From Rubrobacter sp. (GTDB lineage Bacteria; Actinomycetota; Rubrobacteria; Rubrobacterales; Rubrobacteraceae): a stretch of DNA of 7,762 nucleotides. Under the pieces are notes generated by a model. That model saw only the letters and a list, made by a program, of their open reading frames with translations. It was not told where the DNA came from and ran no database searches. Position 1 is the stretch's first letter; every line of letters starts with the position of its first letter. Shown here in pieces: positions 1-6,094 of the stretch. The stretch is from positions 1-7,762 of the forward strand of contig JACDGB010000075.1 in assembly GCA_013815485.1 (NCBI GenBank), in the 5' to 3' direction. Position numbers and translations under genes: made by a program.

Positions 1-8
1 CGCACCTT

Positions 9-1052
9 CTACTCACCCCAGGTCTTGCGCAGGACACGGACCCAATTCTCGTGGGCGAGCTTTCGGAGCGCCTGGTCCTCGTAGCCCCGGTGCCTGAGCG
101 CCGACATCAGCCTCGGCAGGCCCGACACATCGCCTATCTCCTGTGAGATCAAGACCCCATCGAAGTCGGAGCCGAAGCCGACCCTGTCGATCCCGACTCG
201 CTCTACCAGGTAGTCGATCTGCCGGACCATCACTTCCAGAGGAGTGCCTGCATCCCTGGCCGCGTCCTCACGCAGGAAGTTGACCGCGAAGTTGAGGCCG
301 ATCATTCCGTCGGAGGCGGCTATGGCGTCGAGCTGCGGGTCTGTGAGGTTTCGGGTGGAGGCGCACAGAGCGTAAGCGTTGGAGTGAGTCGCAACGAGTG
401 GGGCCTCCGTGAGAGCCGCCACATCCCAGAAGCCTCGCTCATTCAGGTGGGACACATCGATCATGATGCGGAGGTTGTTGCAGGCGCGAACCAACTCCCT
501 ACCGGCTTCGGTTAGCCCCGGCCCTGTATCCGGTGAGCGCTGAAAGTGCACGGCGACACCCTCGGCAAAGGCGTTCGGCCGGCCCCAGACGAGGCCAAGC
601 GAGCGCAGCCCCGCCCGGTAGAGCACGCGCAGCGCGTCGAGGTCGGTGTCTATAGCGTCGGCGCCCTCCAAATGGAGCACCGCCGCCATTACTTCCTCGT
701 CCAGGCATCGCTGAATTTCGGCGGCGGTGCGGACTACCCGGAACTTCCCGTCCGAGCGGTTCTCGATCCTAAACAGCGTGGCAGTATCGGCAATCGAGCG
801 GCGCAACGCGTACGCGGCATCAAGTGCGGGTGGAAGCCCCCTCGGAGTGCGTTCGGTCTGCTCTTTGGGTGAGGGGATCCAGACGGCAAAGAAGCCGCCC
901 CCGAAGCCTCCCTCCCGTGCCCTGGGCAGATCCAGGTGGCCTTGGTCACCGCGCTCGAAGAATGCGCTGGGTCCGCCCCCATCCGGCCCACCGAGCCTTA
1001 GCAGTACATCGTTGTGGCCATCGAACACGACCGGAAATACATTCCGACCCAT
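9..1052 (-). CDS. Membrane dipeptidase, peptidase family M19 (renal dipeptidase-like)
   Basis: A complete 347-residue protein of the M19 family, binuclear zinc enzymes that cleave dipeptides, often with a D-residue at the C-terminal side. Seen: DGHND at residues 11-15 (ligands H13, D15), LHLEGAD with bridging E129, DVSH with H202, ATHSN with H223, and GSDFDG with D296. The order and spacing match the six key residues known for human renal dipeptidase (H20, D22, E125, H198, H219, D288), so the enzyme should be active. I see no signal peptide, which suggests a cytoplasmic protein, as is common for bacterial M19 enzymes. The ATG at 1052 is preceded by AAAGGGAG with about 8 bases of spacing. The gene is transcribed away from the HEPN gene at 1226, and no partner gene is visible. 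Natural substrate is unknown; turnover of peptides, including D-amino-acid dipeptides, is inferred from the family. Confidence 0.93.
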   Translation of the reverse strand: MGRNVFPVVFDGHNDVLLRLGGPDGGGPSAFFERGDQGHLDLPRAREGGFGGGFFAVWIPSPKEQTERTPRGLPPALDAAYALRRSIADTATLFRIENRSDGKFRVVRTAAEIQRCLDEEVMAAVLHLEGADAIDTDLDALRVLYRAGLRSLGLVWGRPNAFAEGVAVHFQRSPDTGPGLTEAGRELVRACNNLRIMIDVSHLNERGFWDVAALTEAPLVATHSNAYALCASTRNLTDPQLDAIAASDGMIGLNFAVNFLREDAARDAGTPLEVMVRQIDYLVERVGIDRVGFGSDFDGVLISQEIGDVSGLPRLMSALRHRGYEDQALRKLAHENWVRVLRKTWGE

Positions 1053-1080
1053 ACGAGCATCTCCCTTTTACGCGATTGCA

Positions 1081-1101
1081 AAGCTACGAAGCTGATAGCT
1101 T
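1081..1101. promoter_or_regulatory. Inverted repeat AAGCTA-N9-TAGCTT, possible operator
   Basis: A perfect 6+6 inverted repeat with a 9-base spacer lies just downstream of the TACAAT box, across the expected transcription start of the M19 gene. A repressor bound here would block initiation. Six-base arms can arise by chance in a short AT-rich patch, so this is only a candidate. Confidence 0.25.
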
Positions 1102-1104
1102 AGT

Positions 1105-1110
1105 ATTGTA
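1105..1110 (-). promoter_or_regulatory. Candidate -10 box for the M19 dipeptidase gene
   Basis: On the minus strand this reads TACAAT, one base from the consensus TATAAT, about 53 bases upstream of the dipeptidase ATG. It lies in a locally AT-rich patch of an otherwise GC-rich region. I see no convincing -35 box at the usual distance. The call rests on the -10 match and position alone. Confidence 0.35.
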
Positions 1111-1172
1111 AACCCAAGTCGCTCCCTATCCGGACAGTCAGTATCCTCCCGATCCGAAGGCCGCCTAAAACC

Positions 1173-1192
1173 TCCTCTCCGGATCGAGAGGA
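1173..1192. promoter_or_regulatory. Inverted repeat TCCTCTC-N6-GAGAGGA upstream of the HEPN gene
   Basis: A perfect 7+7 inverted repeat with a 6-base loop ends about 33 bases before the HEPN ATG and just upstream of its candidate -10 box. There is no T-run after it on either strand, so it is not an obvious terminator. The position suits an operator or a stem at the -35 region. Autoregulation would fit a toxic product, but that is inference. Confidence 0.3.
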
Positions 1193-1208
1193 CGAATCGG
1201 ACGACTGA

Positions 1209-1217
1209 TACTATAAC
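1209..1217 (+). promoter_or_regulatory. Candidate -10 element and near-leaderless start of the HEPN gene
   Basis: TACTATAAC contains two overlapping -10-like hexamers, TACTAT and TATAAC. Starting 6-8 bases downstream, transcription would begin at about 1220-1225, within a few bases of the ATG at 1226. No Shine-Dalgarno sequence precedes that ATG (ACCGCAGAGT), which fits a leaderless or near-leaderless mRNA, common in actinobacteria. No clear -35 box is visible. Confidence 0.35.
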
Positions 1218-1225
1218 CGCAGAGT

Positions 1226-2023
1226 ATGGATGTCTCACAAGCACTTAGGGAAGTGGAAAACTCCCTTCGCGACTTCATCGCGGTTGTACTTCAGAAGCAG
1301 CACGGAAGCGACTGGGTAAAGAGCTGTGGAGTCTCGGCCGACAGAATCAAGAAGTGGGAGGAGCGTAAAGCAGTAGAAGCAACACGGCAGCAGGCAGGGG
1401 TGGAAGAACGATTGCTCTACTATGCGGACTTCTATGATCTCAGAACCATCCTGGGCAAAAATTGGTCCGGTGAATTCTCGAGTGCTCTGGGGAAGTGGAA
1501 GGCTATGGAGGTGTTCCTCGCTGAGCTGGAGAAGCTCCGCGACCCAAACGCTCACAACCGGGAATTCCTGCCCCATCAGAAGCATCTAGTGTTCGGCTTA
1601 TCGGGAGAGATCAGGAACCGTCTGGTCAGGTACAGGAGCAAGATGGAAACTAGCGAAGATTATTACCCGCGTTTAGAGTGCGTGCGCGACACTCTAGGTA
1701 ACGTTTGGGTGCCTTCACGCGGCGTTAGCAGTACGGGGAGTCGTCTGCGTGTTGGGGATACGTTGGAGTTCGTGGTTTCAGCAACGGACCCGCTAGGAGA
1801 GACCCTTTCATATCGGATAGTGAAACTTCACAACATGGAGGACACCCCGCCCGGAAATTGGCAGGAAGATAACGTTCTTAGCGTGTCTATAACCTCTCAA
1901 GATGTGCGTAAGGATTTCACGATCATAATTTATATGCGCAGTCCTCGCCCGTATCACGCTAAAGGTACTTGGGATGACGATGCGATATTTGTGTACGAAG
2001 TGCTGCCACCACAAACAGCTTAA
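1226..2023 (+). CDS. Swt1-type HEPN domain protein with C-terminal beta-sandwich-like domain
   Basis: 265 residues. Residues 1-145 resemble the HEPN domain named after the RNA-processing protein Swt1: helical, with an ENSLRDFI start, DRIKKWEERK (39-48), RLLYYADFYDL (62-72) and a segment ending RNRLVRYRSKME. RDPNAH at 105-110 fits the HEPN nuclease motif R-x4-H (R105, H110), so metal-independent RNA cleavage is plausible. Residues 150-262 differ: alternating hydrophobic strands, VGDTLEFVVSATDPLGETL and a WDDDAIFVYEV end, suggesting an Ig/cadherin-like beta sandwich. There is no signal peptide or membrane segment. Composition is foreign: 54 of 120 bases at 1861-1980 are G/C, against 46 of 60 at 2521-2580 in the next gene. 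It has no same-strand partner gene and lies beside an IS, which suggests acquired DNA. HEPN domains recur in toxins, abortive infection and other defence systems. That role is inference; the domain call is fairly secure. Confidence 0.75.
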   Translation: MDVSQALREVENSLRDFIAVVLQKQHGSDWVKSCGVSADRIKKWEERKAVEATRQQAGVEERLLYYADFYDLRTILGKNWSGEFSSALGKWKAMEVFLAELEKLRDPNAHNREFLPHQKHLVFGLSGEIRNRLVRYRSKMETSEDYYPRLECVRDTLGNVWVPSRGVSSTGSRLRVGDTLEFVVSATDPLGETLSYRIVKLHNMEDTPPGNWQEDNVLSVSITSQDVRKDFTIIIYMRSPRPYHAKGTWDDDAIFVYEVLPPQTA

Positions 2024-2165
2024 CAATATCTACCTGCTGCAAGGGCCTACTTACTTCTTGGCACAGCCGAAAGAGTCTGCGTTAAGAGTTTCGTGGGAAC
2101 GCAAGCCTACGGACGACGAACGCCGTTCCTGCCAGGTGTGGCTCCGCCTATGTATTGCGCGGTTA
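2024..2165. other. Short gap between HEPN gene and ISL3 element
   Basis: I see no gene, terminator or repeat. On the minus strand a short open frame ends in a stop near 2054 with a lysine-rich tail. It could be the C-terminus of a lost gene, but I cannot assign it. The missing C-terminal half of the IS982 relic at 3953-4479 is not recognisable here. Confidence 0.4.
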
Positions 2166-2188
2166 GGTTCTGTCGCTTTCCTGGTGAA
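2166..2188 (+). repeat. Left terminal inverted repeat of the ISL3 element
   Basis: It begins GGTTCTGTCGCTTTC and ends CTGGTGAA. Compared with the reverse complement of 3930-3952, 21 of 23 positions agree; the differences are C/G at position 11 and C/T at position 16. Confidence 0.85.
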
Positions 2189-2237
2189 CAAGCCTTACCG
2201 TGGGGCTCCGTCGAGCCGGGTAAGGAGAAGCGCCGCC

Positions 2238-3890
2238 ATGAGGACCGCCATCGCAACCCACGAACTGCTCCCCGAGGGCCTGTACCTCGAAAGCCTGAGC
2301 ATCGAGACCGGGCGCGTCAGCATCTCCGCGGCGTCCGAGACGAGGAGGTCCCGTTGCCCGCTATGCGGTCGCGGCTCGTCCCGGGTCCATAGCCGCTACT
2401 CCCGTAGTGTCTCGGACCTGCCCTGGCACGGAATCACGGTCGAGCTCGAGGTCCGCGCGAGGCGTTTCTTCTGCGACGGGGCATCGTGCGAGCGACGTAT
2501 CTTCTGCGAGAGACTGCCGGACGTCGCCGCCCGCGCCCGCAAGACGGGCCGGTTGGAGGGAGCGCTCCTGGCGATCGTCTTCGAGTTGGGCGGGCGCGCC
2601 GGCGCAAGGTTGGCCGAGGAGCTCGGCCTCGTGGTCGGTCGAGACGCTCTGCTCCGGAGGGCGAAAAGCGCATCGCTACCGGACGGCGGGAAGGTGAGGT
2701 CGTTGGGCGTGGATGACTTCGCCTTCAGGAAGGGACACGCCTACGGGACGATCCTCGTGGACCTCGAGCGCCGCAAGGTCGTTGACCTGCTTCCGGAGCG
2801 CTCTCAGGAGAGCCTCGTGGCCTGGTTGAAAGAGCATCCCGAGATAGAGTTCGCTGCCCGCGATCGCTCCCGCATCTACCGCGAGGCCCTGGCCAAGGGC
2901 GCACCTACCGCCGTGCAGGTGACGGATCGCTGGCACCTGCTCCACAATCTGGCCCTGACGCTTGAGGAGTTCCTGCTCCAGAAGAGGCCCGCGCTCCGCG
3001 AGGCTGCCGCGCCGGGTACCGAGCCCGAAGACAGGAGCGACGACTCCTTCGCTTCCGGGCCCGTGATCCCCAACCGTCCGAGGACGCACGACCGGAAGAT
3101 AGAGGACGCCGCCAGAAAACGCCACGAGCGCCTGGTCGAGCAATGGAAGGACATCCGGCGCCTCTACCTGGCAGGGGCGGATCTCAGGCACATCTGCAAG
3201 AGGCTTGGCGTAAGCGCCAGGACCGTTTACCGCTACAAGGACCTCACCGAGCCGCCGCCGCGCAGAGCGTACAAGAGGAACAAGAGCGTCCTCGACCCCT
3301 ACGTTCCCTATCTGGTCGCGCGATGGAACGAGGGCTGCCACAACGGCAAGAAGCTCTACCGCGAGATCCGCGAGAGGGGCTACCGAAACAGCGAGGAGAT
3401 CTGCGCCCGCTTCACGGCCCAACTCCGCCGCGCAGAAGCCCGGGGCAAGCCGCCGTCCTCCGTGCCCCGCGCGAGGAAGAGTTCCGTCGCGGGACTGTCT
3501 CCCACCTCCAAGAACGTGGCCGCGCTGTTCATGCGCCGGGAAGAGAAGCTGAAAGACAAGCAGAAAGAGTACCTGGGGAGGCTCTGCGACGCCGACGGGG
3601 CGCTCGCGGACACGCGCCGTCTGGCCCAGGAGTTCAACGGCATGGTCAGGGACCTCGAAGGCGAGAAGCTCGACGGGTGGCTCCAAGAGGCCGAGGCGTG
3701 CAGGGCGCCCGCGATGCGGCGCTTCGCCATAGGTCTCAAGAAGGACCTTCCGGCGGTGAGGGCGGGACTCACGGAGGAGTGGAGCAACGGGCCGGTGGAA
3801 GGGTTCGTCAACAAGCTGAAGCTACTGAAGAGGCAGGGCTACGGGAGGGCAGGGTTCGATCTGCTGAAAGCGAGGATGCTGGCCGCCTGA
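2238..3890 (+). CDS. ISL3-family transposase
   Basis: A 550-residue DDE transposase that moves the surrounding element. An N-terminal zinc-binding region has C40-x2-C43 followed by C79, C84 and C90, as in zf-ISL3. The catalytic domain shows GVDDFAFRKG with D159 (or D160), AARDRS with D209, and WSNGPVEGFVNKLK with E521, completing a DDE triad. Between D209 and E521 is a long insertion with a helix-turn-helix-like stretch, DLRHICKRLGVSARTVYRYK (315-334), as in the longer ISL3 subgroup. I chose the ATG at 2238 because TAAGGAG lies 11 bases upstream and it falls just inside the left repeat. An open frame extends upstream to 1974, but this would run across the IS end and the HEPN stop. Nothing suggests inactivation. 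Length is at the upper end for the family. Confidence 0.92.
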   Translation: MRTAIATHELLPEGLYLESLSIETGRVSISAASETRRSRCPLCGRGSSRVHSRYSRSVSDLPWHGITVELEVRARRFFCDGASCERRIFCERLPDVAARARKTGRLEGALLAIVFELGGRAGARLAEELGLVVGRDALLRRAKSASLPDGGKVRSLGVDDFAFRKGHAYGTILVDLERRKVVDLLPERSQESLVAWLKEHPEIEFAARDRSRIYREALAKGAPTAVQVTDRWHLLHNLALTLEEFLLQKRPALREAAAPGTEPEDRSDDSFASGPVIPNRPRTHDRKIEDAARKRHERLVEQWKDIRRLYLAGADLRHICKRLGVSARTVYRYKDLTEPPPRRAYKRNKSVLDPYVPYLVARWNEGCHNGKKLYREIRERGYRNSEEICARFTAQLRRAEARGKPPSSVPRARKSSVAGLSPTSKNVAALFMRREEKLKDKQKEYLGRLCDADGALADTRRLAQEFNGMVRDLEGEKLDGWLQEAEACRAPAMRRFAIGLKKDLPAVRAGLTEEWSNGPVEGFVNKLKLLKRQGYGRAGFDLLKARMLAA

Positions 3891-3929
3891 AGACCGCTCG
3901 GGCGGCGGTCCAGGACGAGGATGCACCGT

Positions 3930-3952
3930 TTCACCAAGAAACCGACAGAACC
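3930..3952 (-). repeat. Right terminal inverted repeat of the ISL3 element
   Basis: Read on the minus strand it begins GGTTCTGTCGGTTTC and ends TTGGTGAA, pairing with 2166-2188. It lies 39 bases after the transposase stop. The IS982 relic's minus-strand frame reads through it and stops inside. Confidence 0.85.
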
Positions 3953-4479
3953 CAGACATTACGGCGAGGTCTCCAGAGGATGGGCAGCTTCACGCCGTAA
4001 ACCGAGAAGGAGCCCCACCTTACCCACTCCGCTCCCGCCGAAGAGCTTCCCCAGCCCGCGGACTGCTTGACCTGGCGTGGATGCAAGACCGAAAGCAGAG
4101 TCGAGTCGACGAGGAGGGTTTCCGCCTCGCCGACCAACTCCGCCACCACCCCTCGCCGCAAGGGCTCAAGGAAGCGCCTCAGCTTGCGTACCCTCCGATG
4201 GAAGGAGGAAGGCGCAAGAGCCCCACAACCCCAGGGAACAGGTGAGAGAAGAACCGAGCTTCGCTGGTGTCACGCAGGAAGGAGCGTTCGCTCTCCACGC
4301 CTCTGAGCTGTTGGAAAGAGTGCCAACGTCAGGACCTCCGAGTCCGAGAGTCGTTTGAGGGTGGAGTAGCGGTCCGCCGCGGGGTTGAGCGAGGTGTAGG
4401 CGTCATCCATGAGGCAGAAAAGCAGCGTGATCGCCTCTTCCAGGAGCGCTGGGGCCGGAGTATGCTGGGGTCGGGCCAT
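3953..4479 (-). pseudogene. IS982-type transposase relic, frameshifted and truncated
   Basis: Three minus-strand frames together give an IS982-like transposase N-terminal half. It starts at ATG 4479, with AAAGGA 9 bases upstream. Frame one reads ALLEEAITLLFCLMDDAYT to SDSEVLTLALF. Near 4314-4318 an extra T shifts the frame, which continues FQQLRGVESERSFLRDTSE. Near 4217-4224 a second shift leads into SSFHRRVRKLRRFLEPL, then ETLLVDSTLLSVLHPRQVK and WVRWGSFSVYGVKL. LVDST should hold the first catalytic Asp. The rest, including the other acidic residues, is missing because the frame meets the ISL3 right end at 3952. The gene cannot make a working enzyme. Assignment to IS982 rather than another IS4/IS5-like group is from motif memory. 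It lies downstream of the GpsA-like gene on the same strand. Confidence 0.8.
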
Positions 4480-4551
4480 CCGAGGTTCCTTTCGTCGAGG
4501 GTTCGGATGGCTCTCGTTGTATCGTCAATCCACGCAACACTCATCTAGACG

Positions 4552-5610
4552 CTACGCCTCGCCACCGAAGAACGCACCCCATGGGATCTTCGGGGGTTGA
4601 TCCTCGGCGATGATAGCGTGCAGGTGCCTCATCAGCGGGAAGTCCGTTGGCTCGATGATGCCGCGCTCGGTCAACTTGAGTAGAGCGCCGCCGATGACCT
4701 CGATCGCGACCGCGCCCTCAAGCGTGACCCCGGCCATCTTGGACCGCGCTTCCGAGAAGCGCAGGCCGCTGCCCACCAGCCGACCCACTCGGACGTTCCG
4801 CCCACCCATGCTCGTTACGTACATGTCGCCGACGCCGGCCAACCCGTAAGGCGTGTCGGGACGTCCGTCCATGAGCCGCACCATCTGCCCCATCTCGAAC
4901 GCCGCTTGCCCGAACAGGGCGGCTTCGTAGTCGTGGTTACTATCCGAACTCTCCGCCTCGTTCAACCGCTCCAGTATGCCTTCCGCGAAACCGACCCCAA
5001 GGGCGTAGCAGTTCTTCGTGGCAGCGCACACTTCGACGCCGACGAAGTCTGTAGAGGTCCAGACGTGGTACCAATCGGTGCGGAAGGTGTCGGCAAGACG
5101 GTTGAGTGCTTCCTCGTCCCGGCCGGCGAAGACGACGCAGGTCTCGCGCCTAGCTGCTACCTCGCCCGCTATGGAAGGGCCCGCTACCGCTGACCAGGAG
5201 ACGTCCTGGCGCAGGCTAGGCGGCACCCGCTCTGCCAAGACATCGGGCAGGATACGTAGGTCGCCGCTTGGGTCCGCCTCCATCCCTTTGGCGATGGAGA
5301 TTATCAGCGTGCCGGGCTCGAGCAATTGCGCGAGCTGCTCACCCGCCCATCTCACCCCGAAGGAGTTCACACCGCTCATGACTATCTCGGCACCCTCGAG
5401 GGCGGCCTCTATCTCCTCGATCTGGTGGATGCGGACGGTCTCGGGGATCTTGCGCTCGAGACCGGGATGCACGCCGGTGGCGCGGAGGCTGTCGATGATG
5501 TCACGGTCGAGGTGGGTACCCACCAGCCGCACCTCATGTCCGTTATCGGCCAGTGGGAAGGTGAGGGCCGTGGCCATAACGCCCGACCCCAAAACGCTCA
5601 CGATCGTCAT
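4552..5610 (-). CDS. GpsA-like NAD(P)-dependent glycerol-3-phosphate dehydrogenase family protein
   Basis: 352 residues, full length for NAD-dependent glycerol-3-phosphate dehydrogenases, which interconvert sn-glycerol-3-phosphate and dihydroxyacetone phosphate in the cytoplasm. Seen: Rossmann motif GSGVMATA (8-15), SIAKGM with K108, AGPSIAGEVA (143-152), EVCAATKNCYALGVGFAEG (193-211) with catalytic-type K199, and GVGDMYVTSMGGRNVRVGR (259-277) with conserved R271-N272. Start: ATG 5610 has AGGAGG 9 bases upstream and begins at the Rossmann strand. An in-frame ATG at 5694 would add 28 residues unlike the family and is rejected. Family members usually supply glycerophosphate for lipids. Here the neighbours are a sugar-phosphate isomerase and a class II aldolase, so a catabolic role on glycerol phosphate or a related polyol phosphate such as a tetritol phosphate is plausible. 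That substrate is inferred. The spacing to the isomerase gene (484 bases) is too large to assume one transcript. Confidence 0.87.
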   Translation of the reverse strand: MTIVSVLGSGVMATALTFPLADNGHEVRLVGTHLDRDIIDSLRATGVHPGLERKIPETVRIHQIEEIEAALEGAEIVMSGVNSFGVRWAGEQLAQLLEPGTLIISIAKGMEADPSGDLRILPDVLAERVPPSLRQDVSWSAVAGPSIAGEVAARRETCVVFAGRDEEALNRLADTFRTDWYHVWTSTDFVGVEVCAATKNCYALGVGFAEGILERLNEAESSDSNHDYEAALFGQAAFEMGQMVRLMDGRPDTPYGLAGVGDMYVTSMGGRNVRVGRLVGSGLRFSEARSKMAGVTLEGAVAIEVIGGALLKLTERGIIEPTDFPLMRHLHAIIAEDQPPKIPWGAFFGGEA

Positions 5611-5674
5611 GATTCTTTTCCTCCTGGTGCGTTGATCTGGTTTCACGCCCTCGTGCGACGTTACTCGGCTTGGT

Positions 5675-5698
5675 CTGGCGGGGGTGTCCCCCATCCAG
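5675..5698 (-). promoter_or_regulatory. Hairpin in the leader of the GpsA-like gene
   Basis: CTGG and CCAG arms flank a perfect GGGGG-TGT-CCCCC stem with a small internal mismatch. The result is a stable hairpin about 65 bases upstream of the start codon. No T-run follows on the minus strand, so it is not a typical intrinsic terminator. It may be an attenuator, a 5' mRNA stabiliser or chance in GC-rich sequence. Confidence 0.3.
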
Positions 5699-5953
5699 TC
5701 GGTTTCCGGGTAGCGTCAAAGACGTATCAAGACTCGGCGGCGTCGCTAGCGTGTACCGCTCGGGAGATCCCGTTCGCCTTCGGGCGATGCCGCGTGGCGT
5801 AGGCGACCCCCTCACGGACCGGGCGCAACGGCTCCGGCCCATCGCGACTCCTCCTCGGGGAAGGACCCATCGAGCGTTCGGTCTGGTCGGCTATTGCTCG
5901 CACGCGGCTCCTCTCACTAGCTTCTCCTGGCAGCGAGTGCAGGATGATGTCTA

Positions 5954-5977
5954 TTCACCACGGTGCGCGACAGAGCC
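5954..5977 (-). repeat. Solitary ISL3-type terminal inverted repeat
   Basis: Read on the minus strand it begins GGCTCTGTCGCGCACC and ends GTGGTGAA. Against the left repeat at 2166 it matches 10 of the first 11 bases and the last seven (TGGTGAA), needing a one-base gap between. It differs enough to belong to another ISL3 element. By orientation that element's interior lay towards lower coordinates, but I find no transposase coding between here and 5611. Confidence 0.5.
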
Positions 5978-6094
5978 CGTAATTCGTGAGTAGGCCTGAC
6001 GGGAAGACCCAAGGGGCAAGACGGGCTTGATAGCCGCCCCTCAACCGCGAGACCCTCCTGGACGCATCCGTTGCCCCTATGAACGCCTTTCGAG

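Larger units (their letters stand above)
2166..3952 (+). mobile_element. Complete ISL3-family insertion sequence, about 1.79 kb
   Basis: The element is bounded by imperfect 23-base terminal inverted repeats and contains one intact transposase gene that fills nearly all of it. Both ends begin GGTTCTGTCG and later share TGGTGAA. The first 8 bases outside each end (CGCGGTTA on the left, CAGACATT on the right) do not match, so the 8-base target duplication usual for ISL3 is absent. Its GC content is clearly higher than that of the HEPN gene to its left. The right end abuts the IS982-type relic, whose transposase reading frame stops being recognisable at the junction. The intact gene and ends suggest a fairly recent arrival; the missing duplication suggests later deletion or recombination at one flank. 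Confidence 0.85.
5611..6094. other. 484-base gap between dehydrogenase and isomerase genes with transposon debris
   Basis: No convincing gene is visible. The contents are the dehydrogenase Shine-Dalgarno sequence and leader hairpin, a UUCG-type hairpin at 5774-5787 (TCGCC/GGCGA stem), a solitary ISL3-type terminal repeat at 5954-5977, and a bulged hairpin AGGGGC...GCCCCT at 6012-6041. The last lies 54 bases past the isomerase stop but lacks a T-run, so it is at best a weak terminator candidate. An ATG at 5842 on the minus strand has an excellent AGGAGG seven bases upstream. The frame it opens (99 codons, running into the dehydrogenase gene) has low-complexity Arg-rich content and no recognisable domain. 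It may be the scar of a lost gene start. Confidence 0.5.

Noticed and set aside
1974..2237. Upstream in-frame extension of the ISL3 transposase starting at 1974
   Set aside because: It overlaps the HEPN gene end and crosses the left terminal repeat of the element; the ATG at 2238 has a proper ribosome-binding site and starts at family-like sequence.
2676..3686. Long minus-strand open frame of 336 codons inside the transposase gene
   Set aside because: It is the antisense shadow of a GC-rich coding sequence, with no recognisable domain; the plus-strand transposase explains the region fully.
3143..4000. Plus-strand open frame of 285 codons overlapping the transposase end
   Set aside because: Arg/Gly/Gln-rich out-of-frame translation of the transposase that runs through the IS end; no domain.
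5018..5635. Plus-strand frame of 205 codons opposite the GpsA-like gene
   Set aside because: Ser/Arg-rich antisense shadow; the minus strand has clear Rossmann and dehydrogenase motifs.
5611..5694. Longer N-terminus for the GpsA-like protein (ATG at 5694)
   Set aside because: It would add 28 charged residues before the Rossmann strand and read through the leader hairpin and the strong AGGAGG site; the ATG at 5610 is better.
5774..5787. UUCG-type hairpin as a terminator or structured RNA
   Set aside because: Only a 5-base stem with no T-run on either strand; such hairpins are common by chance in GC-rich DNA.
6012..6041. AGGGGC...GCCCCT hairpin as an intrinsic terminator of the isomerase gene
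   Set aside because: The stem is short with a long bulged interior and there is no T-run on the minus strand; not called as a terminator.
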